A stretch of DNA of 64,000 nt from Albugo candida (lineage: Eukaryota > Oomycota > Peronosporomycetes > Albuginales > Albuginaceae), in the NCBI GenBank assembly GCA_905220665.1, contig CAJNAR010000145.1:930001-994000 (forward strand). The letters are read 5' to 3'. Position numbers and translations under genes: made by a program. Shown here one piece after another: positions 22,576-33,873 of this stretch. The notes beneath the pieces were generated by a model. The model was not told the origin of the DNA and searched no databases. It saw only the letters and a program-made list of their open reading frames with translations. How positions within the stretch are numbered: the stretch's first letter is position 1; each line of letters begins with the position of its first letter.

Positions 22576-23269
22576 GCATCTTTACTTCTTCCGCTTCTTT
22601 ATTTGTAATATGTTCGATAAAGTCGCATGACGGCAAATTTCAGCAATTGTTACGAAATGCATGATTCGGGTCACGTGAGCGAGTGATTGTGGGCACTCTG
22701 CAATAAGATCATATCCAAAAGTCGATGATATTGGGCATTTCGCATCTCCGCGATGATGTCCCCTTACTTTTACGAGTCGCAGGTCATTCTTCTCTGTTTG
22801 AGAGAATTGAGCGTCGCCATTGTAATATCGCTTCTTGTGAGGTCACTTTTTGCATCAGAACCTTGAAGCTCTTGATTGGTTAACCCGATGATACGATAAT
22901 GCGGCCAAGAAAAAAATTTGCCAAGGTTAACACTGGATAATAGATACCCGTGCTCACTTCCTATATTGGTGCCGGTGAAGAGAATACTCGATACGCTGGT
23001 GTGCCTAAGAAGCCCAAACCGATCACTTTGAAGGCCACGAACACGAACTTGAGTGACTGGATGCATTCATAGACACCAGGTAACAACTATGATGGCTGCC
23101 AAGCTTATATAATCGCTGGGAACGAAGCCGTGGAGTTGATCAGTTATAAGATCGCTTGGGATTATTGATAGCAGGTGTTGTCTATGACGCGTTTACGATC
23201 AGTAAGAGACATGTTGAAGCGATCATTGAGCGAAAAAATGAGATCTGAGCTTGATCGATCGCTATTGCA
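22576..23269. other. 700 bp upstream of the NBR1-like gene, unassigned
   Basis: Minus-strand open stretches (22590-22690 and 22770-23066) look coding-like but lack a domain I recognise and are separated by stops. They could be upstream exons of the NBR1-like gene. The segment ends where homology to the CRN repeat units begins. Confidence 0.35.
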
Positions 23270-24054
23270 GAGCTTTTGCGGTCAGGAAGAACATTGTTTG
23301 TTTGAAGCGTGGATTACTCATATGATAACATTTTCGCAAAGCACCAAACTGTTGCAATTACTGTCGCATCTACCCCTGTTATTATAGTGTGTTACCATTT
23401 CTCAAGCCTTCAGCAAAAATTGTCAGCATTTACCACGGAATTCCTTATGCATTATCACAAGCATTCTATCAACAGCATCGTACAATGAGACTCGGCGTCT
23501 CACGACACACTGCAAAAAGGTAACAAGGGAGTTCTTTTATACTGGAGCGGATAAGCATAGTCTTCAAGTGCTGGATATACAAAAAATTCACATAAAATAA
23601 TTGTCAACTATCTCACTCTCATGCGTATACCTAGGTCTTGACCAATAATTCCTAATACTCTCCTTCGGAATGAGGAGAAACATCTGAGCCTTGCATGAAC
23701 TCGTGTTCGCGACAAGTCTCAACCGTCAATCGTCAACAGTCAACTGTCTGCCTAAATTATTACCTCACAGCCAACAGTGTCGCCTAAAAAATGCCAACAT
23801 CGTCTTTAATCGCGCAGTATAAATTCTGCACGCGCATTCTTATGGAATTCGATCTCCGAGTAGTGAATACTAAACACGGATAAGAAAGCATGAGTCTACT
23901 CAGATCAGCTCTCAGAGGGCACTAAGTTCTAAGTTTCTTCGGACAAGAAACTTGTAAAGCATACGGTACAGCAGAACAGATAACCGAAATTAAAAAAAAA
24001 GAAAAACCAAAGAGAACAAATAACTGAAACTCATAAAAAGAAAACCAGAGAGCA
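23270..24054 (+). promoter_or_regulatory. upstream flank of CRN copy A, with TATA-like box
   Basis: From about 23270 this flank is alignable by eye to the sequence ahead of copies B (about 29580-30025) and C (about 35555-36002). Copy A alone has about 300 bp (roughly 23625-23928) missing from B and C; it includes a TATAAAT at 23818-23824. Just before the start codon an A-rich segment of about 38 bp is present twice in tandem (AATAACTGAAA... and CAGATAACCGAAA...), giving a long A-rich leader. Confidence 0.5.
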
Positions 24055-25788
24055 ATGGTGGAGTTGACCTTGACGTGTCTTATTGTTGGTCATGGAGCGG
24101 TACTTTCGATTGAGATTGATGGTGGTAGGCAGGTACATTTTCTGAAGAAAGAAATTGTGAAGGAGGGAATGTACGATTTTCCTGCACATGAACTGACACT
24201 CTATTTGGCGAAGAAAAACGGCGAATTTCTCAGGTTAGATGACGCTGTTCGCCCTCAGCTATCTACGGAAGACTGCCCGCAGGAAATTAAAGATTCTTAT
24301 ATGAATGCGAAATCGTTCATGGATTCTCCTCTCCAGTTGTATCGCTTCTTTGATGAAAACATTCAAGTTGAAAAAATCCATGTGCTCGTTCAATTGCCAG
24401 CAAATGCTTTGAAACGTCAAAAAGTGCGTGAAGATATCACAGCTCTTTATGTGGAGAAATTGCGAGATGTGGACATGAGTGCCCTTAATACCTTTAAAAA
24501 GGTGGAAGCGTTTATCTCATCCCCCCTCCCTATAAAATACCCGACCGATAATAAAAGATTAATTGATGCGTGGCCGGAGCTTTTCGAGGCTTCTGGAGAC
24601 AAATTTATCGAAGCAAACGTATTTGAAAATGCTCTGAATCGAAGTTTTACGTTTTCTGACGCTGAAAGTGCAAATATTCTTTGGTGGGATATGCTGATCC
24701 GAAGTCCGATCCAAGAAACGGCAACTCTTCTCAATTTTTTTATTGAAGTTGGTAGAAATCAAATAGATAAATCCACTACGAGACGTTCAAAACGGCCAGA
24801 CTTTTTGGTGTGGGTTAACGATGTTTTGGTAATGAAAGGAGAAGAGAAAGGATCGAGGGGAGAATTAGCCACAGCGAAGTTGGAACTGGTTTCAAAAATG
24901 GAAAAAATGCACTTGTCCCTGTTTGGAGATATGCCGTTTCTACTTACATATGCCGCGGCCAATTCATGGGTGCAATTTTTTGCCATAGATCGGTCGTTGA
25001 ATGTCTATCCAGTATCACAACCGCTCGATTTGACATTTTTACAGTATCGAATTCGATGTGTTGCATCATCGATCAACATTTGTCGGATTCTCAGCCAGTA
25101 CCGATCTCTATTACCAGGTGGATATTTGCCGTTGTACAAGCAAATAAATAGAAGCAGCGGAAGTGTTACACTTTATGGAGACCACTTGTTAAAAAAACTC
25201 AACAAAGACCCTCACGATTTTGAATCAGTGATGGCTATTTATGACGCAATAGGGCGGAAGCAAATTCAATGTACCGTTCGTTGCGACTATAATAGATACA
25301 AACGAACGTTCAAATTGCATCCAGTGGGTTTTAGAAAGCTACCAAGCAATGATTTGGAGCTGGTTCCTGCGTTAATTTGTGTCGCACGTGCTCTTGTTGG
25401 CTTGCATGCACTGGGGTATGTTCATAGGGATATCCGCTGGCCAAATATTTTGTGTTTGGGAGGCGATTCCTACATGCTGATTGATTTCGAAAACGCAGGT
25501 CGCAATGGTGATCGGATGCCGGATGAATTGTTGGAATCGCGAGTACTCGACCCCTTGGTGAAGTCTGATGATTACGGACATGTATATCGGTCTTGTCATG
25601 ATATGTATCAGTTTGGTCGACTGATTGCTGATACCAGCAATCCATCGCTAGCGCAATTACAAATGAATTTGCAGAGTCATGACGTTGGCGAAAGATTTAC
25701 AGCAGAAGGAGCGCTGAGTTTTATTTTGAACGTGCAAGAAAAAGTACAAGATGATCGTCTGAATGCAATGATTCCGATCGCGTCGTAA
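24055..25788 (+). CDS. Crinkler (CRN) effector-like protein, copy A
   Basis: 577 residues, no intron. Residues 1-60 form the ubiquitin-like CRN N-terminal module, with LTLYLAKKNGEF standing for the LFLAK motif; residues about 60-122 are DWL-like and end in HVLVQLP, the usual boundary after which CRN C-termini are exchanged. No hydrophobic signal peptide is visible, as in many CRNs. The C-terminal part has two segments: about 220-330 resembles a PD-(D/E)xK nuclease core (RPDFLVWVNDVLVMKGEEKG, acidic residue then ExK), and about 380-560 is kinase-like with HRDIRWPNIL as catalytic loop and LIDFENAG in the DFG position. Nuclease plus kinase fusions are known among CRN effectors, which act inside the host cell, usually in the nucleus. 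Secretion and function here are inferred. Confidence 0.85.
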   Translation: MVELTLTCLIVGHGAVLSIEIDGGRQVHFLKKEIVKEGMYDFPAHELTLYLAKKNGEFLRLDDAVRPQLSTEDCPQEIKDSYMNAKSFMDSPLQLYRFFDENIQVEKIHVLVQLPANALKRQKVREDITALYVEKLRDVDMSALNTFKKVEAFISSPLPIKYPTDNKRLIDAWPELFEASGDKFIEANVFENALNRSFTFSDAESANILWWDMLIRSPIQETATLLNFFIEVGRNQIDKSTTRRSKRPDFLVWVNDVLVMKGEEKGSRGELATAKLELVSKMEKMHLSLFGDMPFLLTYAAANSWVQFFAIDRSLNVYPVSQPLDLTFLQYRIRCVASSINICRILSQYRSLLPGGYLPLYKQINRSSGSVTLYGDHLLKKLNKDPHDFESVMAIYDAIGRKQIQCTVRCDYNRYKRTFKLHPVGFRKLPSNDLELVPALICVARALVGLHALGYVHRDIRWPNILCLGGDSYMLIDFENAGRNGDRMPDELLESRVLDPLVKSDDYGHVYRSCHDMYQFGRLIADTSNPSLAQLQMNLQSHDVGERFTAEGALSFILNVQEKVQDDRLNAMIPIAS

Positions 25789-27900
25789 ACTGCGGGTAAG
25801 TCTGTAGCAATATTTTGGTTCAAAGTCCGGAAAAGTGTAGGACACAGCAACAGAAATTGGTCAGGTCGTTCATTGAGCCATTTGAACTTGCATCTTCATT
25901 TTTGCTTCGCATAATCAATGGTCATTGTCTTCTATGACTATAAACTTTGTTCGGAGCACCTTTGTGCTTGTTTCTTTGAAATTGGAGTGTACTAGCCCAT
26001 TCCGGTGTCAAATGGCATGACTATTGGTGTCGTCGTGATTGTCACAGAATACGTCACGTAAATAAAATGACACAAGACGAGCCTCGGGTGACCGAATTTT
26101 TGGATGGGGTTTGCTCAGAGCAGCGCAAAGAATCTGACTCGAACAAAGCTTATTAGTTCATCTACTTCAACTAAAGCATTCCCACACACCTTATTTTTCG
26201 TTGCGCTCTCAAATTGAAACTCAATTCAATCAGTTTACTACTGCACGAAGGACTCAAACCCAATCCGTATAACGTTGACATCAAAACGCAGACGCATTTT
26301 CAGCAATATGGAAAAAGGTATCCGTTGTATTCAGTACTGCGAGACAACTTGATGTTGAGGACCATTTCATAAAATCTTAAAATCACGATGTCACCACTGC
26401 ACCCAAGATTGAAAGCCGCAGCACTCTCAGCTGTTACTTCGTCTTGTGTAGCAGCAAAATAAAGTGATCGCACGCAGAAATAACCGCATAGTCCCTAGGC
26501 AGCATGATTTTAATGGATTAATATGTAATAGGATATATACGGCCGAGGTCAATCATTTGAGCATAACAGCGAAACTTCATGAAGGCTTTCAGTAGTATCT
26601 TGGAAGGATGGCCTGGATTGTGGGTGTTATCATCATGATTGAAAGAGGCGACTTCTACAGGAATAAAAGAAGAGAACATTTCAGTACCTTTTCAGTATAT
26701 ACCCAACATAAGAGGCAAACATGGAGCTTTTTGACACCCGTGGGTTCTGACTTCGTGCAAGATCATACTACTGGAATGTCAACGCGGTAGACAATATCAA
26801 GTTCTAGAAACTATAATCGGAGAATGATCGTTTCTCCACCGGATGATCTACTCTCAACATCCAAGTCAAAGACTTCGATGTCGTACGTCGAGTAGTTGTT
26901 AAACTGGCTGATCTGCATTTTTTTGGCGAACCAGGAAGTCCTACCAATCTGTCCTTTCCAGCGATCCGTAATCTAGCTTGAGACGGGGTGAATGCATTTA
27001 CTTAGTTCTCCCGTTGTACAGTACGAAACGTTAGCGATGGCGAATAGCTTCACGTGCAACGTATTCGTCCAATACGGCAACCGAAGTACAAGGCTCACAA
27101 GACAAAGGTATACATTCCATGTGGCCCAGACGTATCCCATCATGATTTCGTCGAAACTTTTTTAACTATCTTGCTTTTGATCTACAATCGTTGTAATCGT
27201 TTTTACAACTTGCACCTTAGCTGAAAGTCGTTAGTTACGACATGAGGGTGTTATCAACTTCCATGATAAAATTACAGGCATTAAATACATGTAGTAGTAT
27301 TCCACGACGGCATCAACATCAATGTTCCAGATAGAGCGCTTTGGATTATTTCTCATTCTTAAGGTCGTTCTTGCGCGACGCATTGAGTGAACACGGCATC
27401 CCAGATCACCATTCATTTCTGATTGGAGGATTACACTCATTTATCTTACCATTAAGGCATACTTGTACGAAAAACGGATTGATGAGGCAGAGGCATGTGT
27501 AGACAACGCATCCGTCATAAATATGTTTGACGTTTTTCTGGATCTACAATTTCATCGCGATATTGACAACATGCTTTAGATCCCACGGGAAAAAGCTGAG
27601 CTGAAATCGCAGATTCTTTGTCGAAGTTGGTACGATCTTATTTAAAAGTTAAAGAATTCACGAAGATAATTGATCCATTCGTTCACCAAATTCCACTACA
27701 AGCACTGCAAGCTAAAATTTCTATCACAAAGTACTTCGACAAATAACTGCATCAATTTGATGACCTGAAGATGTGAAACCTCTATTATTGCATTAGTAAC
27801 GAGTGATCTTCTCCACCATCATCACACCTTCTGCAGTTATCAGCAGTAGCAGCCTCATATTTAACCAGCAGATTGGTACACCCATACTATTGACGACGTG
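25789..27900. other. downstream flank of CRN copy A, no intact gene
   Basis: No frame longer than 69 codons and no recognisable domain until the Hsp70 relic. The stretch from about 26545 to 27515 has no counterpart after copies C and D, where the sequence goes directly from the TATATACGGCC segment to the part equivalent to 27515; it is either an insertion in A/B or a deletion in C/D. No terminal repeats were seen at its ends. Confidence 0.5.
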
Positions 27901-28720
27901 AGGGTCGACAGAATACGGTTCTGCTGCCGAACGAGCATTCTTCTGCTACTTTGTGCCTTACGAATCGCCCAAGTACATCTTCTGCAAGCGGATTTATTTG
28001 AAGCTAATCAAATCGATAACCTACAAGTTGACGTGAATGTGCAGGAAAACAAGAAACGAGATTTTTTGACCAACCAGAGCAGCTTGTGCCGCCAGAAACA
28101 CAAAGTGCATGTGATCATAACGCTCAGCACAAAAAAGTCGATACTCTTCGATGCAGGAAGAGCATAAACAAACTTTCGGAAGAAGCTCCACACTCAAAAA
28201 GAATTATACCACCCTGTACATTCTTGAAAGTAATACGTGTGTTTTTGGATGGACGAACATCAATCTATCTCCCTTTCGATCTATTTGATCCGAGACATCA
28301 AAAGATTCGGTGCAATTGGATTGTGACCGTCGGTGGTGCCATGACCTATATCAACCTAAGACTGCTATCTCTAGTGGATAGACGCAAATGTTTCACGACC
28401 TTGTATGATAGCGAAACTGCTTTGACGACGTATTGCCGTACTTTTGGTGAACGTGCAATGGCGAAAAAACCCTGTTTGATCGGAACGAGAGATGCGCGCT
28501 GGACGATTCATGTATAGTCTGCAATCTCAAGTCGACGAGAACTTGGCCAATACGATCGAAGACGACGACGAAGAAACCAAATCCGATACCGTTTGAGATT
28601 TTTTGAACTAGCTTGAGGACAACCGAGAAGCTGACAAGGCCGAGTTTGAAGCCAATTGAGAAGAGGTAAAGAAGATTCTGATCTGGTCATGTCTAAATTC
28701 TACGTAGGTGGAGATGGTTG
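27900..28720 (+). pseudogene. Hsp70/BiP relic, unit A
   Basis: Disconnected pieces of an Hsp70 are visible in order: VTVGGAMTY (the ETVGGVMT strand), RRKCFTTLYDSETALTTY (the KKSEIFTTYSDNQ region), GERAMAKKPCLIG (GERAMTKDNNLLG), and after an internal loss LANTIEDDDEETKSDTV, LEDNREADKAEFEAN and EEVKKI, which match the helical lid at the C-terminus. Stops and frameshifts break it, and the substrate-binding beta domain is largely missing. The ATPase domain, if represented further upstream, is too eroded for me to recognise. The reason this chaperone fragment travels with a CRN gene is unknown. Confidence 0.7.
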
Positions 28721-28929
28721 CGGTTGTTTCAAAAGCATTGCAATCCGACTAATTACAGTCGCATATCATCATTGAATTTCTTTCCACTTGAGATTGACAC
28801 AATCTAAAGTATACAGCGAGTTCTCGAATCAAACTGGCACTAACGCCAGATACATTTAAGACTATCTGGAGTCATTTGCGTTGGTCCCGAAGGGAAGACA
28901 ATAAGCTCTTACAATAGGGCCTTATATTG

Positions 28930-29379
28930 CAGCAGCTACGGTGGTGTAGAAACACAGAACAAGTGGGAGGAAAGAATCAACAGGTTAGCTCGTTTGCCTC
29001 TCTTCTCAGCTACTCGATGGGTGCAGCAATCTCATGGGAATTTCACAACATTGCCAGCATCATTCTCTTCTAATTCAGCTACAGGTTAAAAGCTTCAGAT
29101 GTCATTATTTACACTCTCTTAGAACGTGATGTGATTTATGCTCTTCCAGGTTATGTCTTTGGAAGTGCAAAAATTCCATCAGTACTGAATATATTTTCAG
29201 AGAAACGGCTGCAAGGATCAATAGAAATAACGGTATCAAGCGCGGGAAACGCTATTATGGAACTGTTAAATCGGAATGCTCGTCGACCAAAGAAAGCCAA
29301 TCATGGAAAACGACCTTGTTCTAGCTTTCAACGAAGATTGAAGCGTCTGAGTCGCCTTCACAAATGTAAAAAACCATAA
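28930..29379 (+). CDS. small basic protein, unit A (structure uncertain)
   Basis: The frame at 29131-29379 ends in a conserved-looking, strongly basic tail: LLNRNARRPKKANHGKRPCS followed by FQRRLKRLSRLHKC. I associate the KKANHGKRPCS pattern with a short conserved eukaryotic protein, possibly mitochondrial, but cannot name it. Upstream, 28959-29083 reads as a second coding-like stretch (NKWEERINRLARLPLFSATRWV) followed by GTTAAA and later TTTCAG sites, so the gene is probably spliced. No start codon could be fixed. Confidence 0.4.
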
Positions 29380-30025
29380 ATGTGTGTAATAGAGAACATT
29401 GCACATCGTACAAGACGTCTCATGCCGCGCGATAATCGCTTGAGGGGTCCTCTCATTGTAAACACAAAGCAGATAGACTCGCACTTGGAATTATATTATG
29501 TGCGTTGCGTCCAATTTGCATTAATGTCGAAGATCTAACCCGCATGCTGCCGGTACGCTGCGGTCTAGGAAAGACATCCTTTGTTCGGAGCGTGCATTAC
29601 TCATATGAGGACATTTTCGAAAACAACAAACTATTGCAAGTTACTGCCGCATCTGCCCCTTTTATTGTAGAATGTTATCTATGGCTCAAGCGTTGTGCAA
29701 AATCTGTACTAAAGTTTATATGCATTACCGCAAGCATTCTATCGACAGCATCGTAGAATGAGAGTAGGCGTTTTACGACTCACTGCAAAAAGCATCGAGG
29801 GGAGCTGCCGTCCTGAAAAAAAAATCGTTGCTTGCTCAAGTGCTGGATATAGAGACATTTCACCAAAAGTAAACTTTAATTATCTGACTCATGCGTGTCA
29901 GTAAGTTTCTTGAGAACAACGAATTTGTGAAGCATACGGTACAACAGAACAGATAACTGAAATTAAAAAAAAGAAAAACCAGAGAACAAATAACTGAAAT
30001 TCATAAAAAGAAAAACCAGAGAGCA

Positions 30026-31762
30026 ATGGTGGAGTTGACCTTAACGTGTCTTATTGTTGGTCATGGAGCGGTACTTTCGATTGAGATTGATGGTGGTAGG
30101 CAGGTACATTTTCTGAAGAAAGAAATTGTGAAGGAGGGAATGTACGATTTTCCTGCACATGAACTGACACTTTATTTGGGGAAAAAAAACGGCGAATTTC
30201 TCAACATTAACGAAGCTGTTCTAGCTGAACTATCCAAAAAAGACTGTCCGGAGGGAATCAAAGACTCTTACATGAAAGCGGAAGTGTTCATACACCCGGC
30301 TCAAGAGTTGCAGGACATTTTCGATCGGAATGTACCAAAAAAGAACGTAATCCACGTGCTGGTTCAGTTGCCAGCAAATGCTTTGAAACGTCAAAAAGTG
30401 CGTGAAGATATCACACCTCTTTATGCGGAGAAATTGCGAGATGTGGACATGAGTGCCCTTAATACCTTCAAAAAGGTGGAAGCGTTTATCTCATCCCCCC
30501 TCCCTATAAAATACCCGACCGATGAAAAAAGATTAATTGATGCGTGGCCGGAGCTTTTCGAGCATTCTGAAGACAAATTTATCGAGGCAAATGTATTTGA
30601 AAATGCTCTGAATCGAAGTTTTACGTTTTCTGACGCTGAAAGTGCAAATATTCTTTGGTGGGATATGCTGATCCGAAGTCCGATCCAAGAAACGGCAACT
30701 CTTCTCAATTTTTTTATTGAAGTTGGTAGAAATCAAATAGATAAATCCACTACGAGACGTTCAAAACGGCCAGACTTTTTGGTGTGGGTTAACGATGTTT
30801 TGGTAATGAAAGGAGAAGAGAAAGGATCGAGGGGAGAATTAGCCACAGCGAAGTTGGAACTGGTTTCAAAAATGGAAAAAATGCACTTGTCCCTGTTTGG
30901 AGATATGCCGTTTCTACTTACATATGCCGCGGCCAATTCATGGGTGCAATTTTTTGCCATAGATCGGTCGTTGAATGTCTATCCAGTATCACAACCGCTC
31001 GATTTGACATTTTTACAGTATCGAATTCGATGTGTTGCATCATCGATCAACATTTGTCGGATTCTCAGCCAGTACCGATCTCTATTACCAGGTGGATATT
31101 TGCCGTTGTACAAGCAAATAAATAGAAGCAGCGGAAGTGTTACACTTTATGGAGACCACTTGTTAAAAAAACTCAACAAAGACCCTCACGATTTTGAATC
31201 AGTGATGGCTATTTATGACGCAATAGGGCGGAAGCAAATTCAATGTACCGTTCGTTGCGACTATAATAGATACAAACGAACGTTCAAATTGCATCCAGTG
31301 GGTTTTAGAAAGCTACCAAGCAATGATTTGGAGCTGGTTCCTGCGTTAATTTGTGTCGCACGTGCTCTTGTTGGCTTGCATGCACTGGGGTATGTTCATA
31401 GGGATATCCGCTGGCCAAATATTTTGTGTTTGGGAGGCGATTCCTACATGCTGATTGATTTCGAAAACGCAGGTCGCAATGGTGATCGGATGCCGGATGA
31501 ATTGTTGGAATCGCGAGTACTCGACCCCTTGGTGAAGTCTGATGATTACGGACATGTATATCGGTCTTGTCATGATATGTATCAGTTTGGTCGACTGATT
31601 GCTGATACCAGCAATCCATCGCTAGCGCAATTACAAATGAATTTGCAGAGTCATGACGTTGGCGAAAGATTTACAGCAGAAGGAGCGCTGAGTTTTATTT
31701 TGAACGTGCAAGAAAAAGTACAAGATGATCGTCTGAATGCAATGATTCCGATCGCGTCGTAA
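30026..31762 (+). CDS. Crinkler (CRN) effector-like protein, copy B (mosaic)
   Basis: 578 residues with the same layout as copy A: LYLGKKNGEF in place of LYLAK, a DWL-like region ending HVLVQLP, a nuclease-like segment (RPDFLVW ... GEEKG) and a kinase-like domain (HRDIRWPNIL, LIDFENAG). From about codon 191 to the stop it is indistinguishable from copy A at protein level. Its first 50 codons also follow A, but the following 30-odd codons are private, and from the LQDIFDRNVPKKN segment to about codon 190 the DNA follows copy C. It therefore appears to be a recombinant of A-like and C-like genes. LYLAK has become LYLGK. Confidence 0.85.
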   Translation: MVELTLTCLIVGHGAVLSIEIDGGRQVHFLKKEIVKEGMYDFPAHELTLYLGKKNGEFLNINEAVLAELSKKDCPEGIKDSYMKAEVFIHPAQELQDIFDRNVPKKNVIHVLVQLPANALKRQKVREDITPLYAEKLRDVDMSALNTFKKVEAFISSPLPIKYPTDEKRLIDAWPELFEHSEDKFIEANVFENALNRSFTFSDAESANILWWDMLIRSPIQETATLLNFFIEVGRNQIDKSTTRRSKRPDFLVWVNDVLVMKGEEKGSRGELATAKLELVSKMEKMHLSLFGDMPFLLTYAAANSWVQFFAIDRSLNVYPVSQPLDLTFLQYRIRCVASSINICRILSQYRSLLPGGYLPLYKQINRSSGSVTLYGDHLLKKLNKDPHDFESVMAIYDAIGRKQIQCTVRCDYNRYKRTFKLHPVGFRKLPSNDLELVPALICVARALVGLHALGYVHRDIRWPNILCLGGDSYMLIDFENAGRNGDRMPDELLESRVLDPLVKSDDYGHVYRSCHDMYQFGRLIADTSNPSLAQLQMNLQSHDVGERFTAEGALSFILNVQEKVQDDRLNAMIPIAS

Positions 31763-33870
31763 ACTGCGGGTAAGTCTGTAGCAATATTTTGGTTCAAAGT
31801 CCGGAAAAGTGTAGGACACAGCAACAGAAATTGGTCAGGTCGTTCATTGAGCCATTTGAACTTGCATCTTCATTTTTGCTTCGCATAATCAATGGTCATT
31901 GTCTTCTATGACTATAAACTTTGTTCGGAGCACCTTTGTGCTTGTTTCTTTGAAATTGGAGTGTACTAGCCCATTCCGGTGTCAAATGGCATGACTATTG
32001 GTGTCGTCGTGATTGTCACAGAATACGTCACGTAAATAAAATGACACAAGACGAGCCTCGGGTGACCGAATTTTTGGATGGGGTTTGCTCAGAGCAGCGC
32101 AAAGAATCTGACTCGAACAAAGCTTATTAGTTCATCTACTTCAACTAAAGCATTCCCACACACCTTATTTTTCGTTGCGCTCTCAAATTGAAACTCAATT
32201 CAATCAGTTTACTACTGCACGAAGGACTCAAACCCAATCCGTATAACGTTGACATCAAAACGCAGACGCATTTTCAGCAATATGGAAAAAGGTATCCGTT
32301 GTATTCAGTACTGCGAGACAACTTGATGTTGAGGACCATTTCATAAAATCTTAAAATCACGATGTCACCACTGCACCCAAGATTGAAAGCCGCAGCACTC
32401 TCAGCTGTTACTTCGTCTTGTGTAGCAGCAAAATAAAGTGATCGCACGCAGAAATAACCGCATAGTCCCTAGGCAGCATGATTTTAATGGATTAATATGT
32501 AATAGGATATATACGGCCGAGGTCAATCATTTGAGCATAACAGCGAAACTTCATGAAGGCTTTCAGTAGTATCTTGGAAGGATGGCCTGGATTGTGGGTG
32601 TTATCATCATGATTGAAAGAGGCGACTTCTACAGGAATAAAAGAAGAGAACATTTCAGTACCTTTTCAGTATATACCCAACATAAGAGGCAAACATGGAG
32701 CTTTTTGACACCCGTGGGTTCTGACTTCGTGCAAGATCATACTACTGGAATGTCAACGCGGTAGACAATATCAAGTTCTAGAAACTATAATCGGAGAATG
32801 ATCGTTTCTCCACCGGATGATCTACTCTCAACATCCAAGTCAAAGACTTCGATGTCGTACGTCGAGTAGTTGTTAAACTGGCTGATCTGCATTTTTTTGG
32901 CGAACCAGGAAGTCCTACCAATCTGTCCTTTCCAGCGATCCGTAATCTAGCTTGAGACGGGGTGAATGCATTTACTTAGTTCTCCCGTTGTACAGTACGA
33001 AACGTTAGCGATGGCGAATAGCTTCACGTGCAACGTATTCGTCCAATACGGCAACCGAAGTACAAGGCTCACAAGACAAAGGTATACATTCCATGTGGCC
33101 CAGACGTATCCCATCATGATTTCGTCGAAACTTTTTTAACTATCTTGCTTTTGATCTACAATCGTTGTAATCGTTTTTACAACTTGCACCTTAGCTGAAA
33201 GTCGTTAGTTACGACATGAGGGTGTTATCAACTTCCATGATAAAATTACAGGCATTAAATACATGTAGTAGTATTCCACGACGGCATCAACATCAATGTT
33301 CCAGATAGAGCGCTTTGGATTATTTCTCATTCTTAAGGTCGTTCTTGCGCGACGCATTGAGTGAACACGGCATCCCAGATCACCATTCATTTCTGATTGG
33401 AGGATTACACTCATTTATCTTACCATTAAGGCATACTTGTACGAAAAACGGATTGATGAGGCAGAGGCATGTGTAGACAACGCATCCGTCATAAATATGT
33501 TTGACGTTTTTCTGGATCTACAATTTCATCGCGATATTGACAACATGCTTTAGATCCCACGGGAAAAAGCTGAGCTGAAATCGCAGATTCTTTGTCGAAG
33601 TTGGTACGATCTTATTTAAAAGTTAAAGAATTCACGAAGATAATTGATCCATTCGTTCACCAAATTCCACTACAAGCACTGCAAGCTAAAATTTCTATCA
33701 CAAAGTACTTCGACAAATAACTGCATCAATTTGATGACCTGAAGATGTGAAACCTCTATTATTGCATTAGTAACGAGTGATCTTCTCCACCATCATCACA
33801 CCTTCTGCAGTTATCAGCAGTAGCAGCCTCATATTTAACCAGCAGATTGGTACACCCATACTATTGACGA
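31763..33870. other. downstream flank of CRN copy B, no intact gene
   Basis: Copy of 25789-27896 at the 5974 bp offset; it has the same lack of frames and the same roughly 970 bp segment (about 32519-33489) absent from units C and D. Confidence 0.5.
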
Positions 33871-33873
33871 CGT

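Larger units (their letters stand above)
24625..29508 (+). repeat. direct tandem repeat, unit A (near identical to unit B)
   Basis: This 4.88 kb block recurs at 30599-35482 with a constant offset of 5974 bp. I noticed only two substitutions on reading (28741 C versus G, 29417 G versus A), and no length change. Near identity starts inside the CRN gene around codon 191 and ends abruptly near 29508, after which the copies differ at many positions. The block carries the CRN C-terminus, the Hsp70 relic and the small basic-protein ORF. Confidence 0.9.

Noticed and set aside
24447..25645. Long minus-strand open frames opposite CRN genes (and their counterparts in B, C and D)
   Set aside because: They are antisense shadows of the CRN frame, duplicated only because the gene is duplicated, and show no domain.
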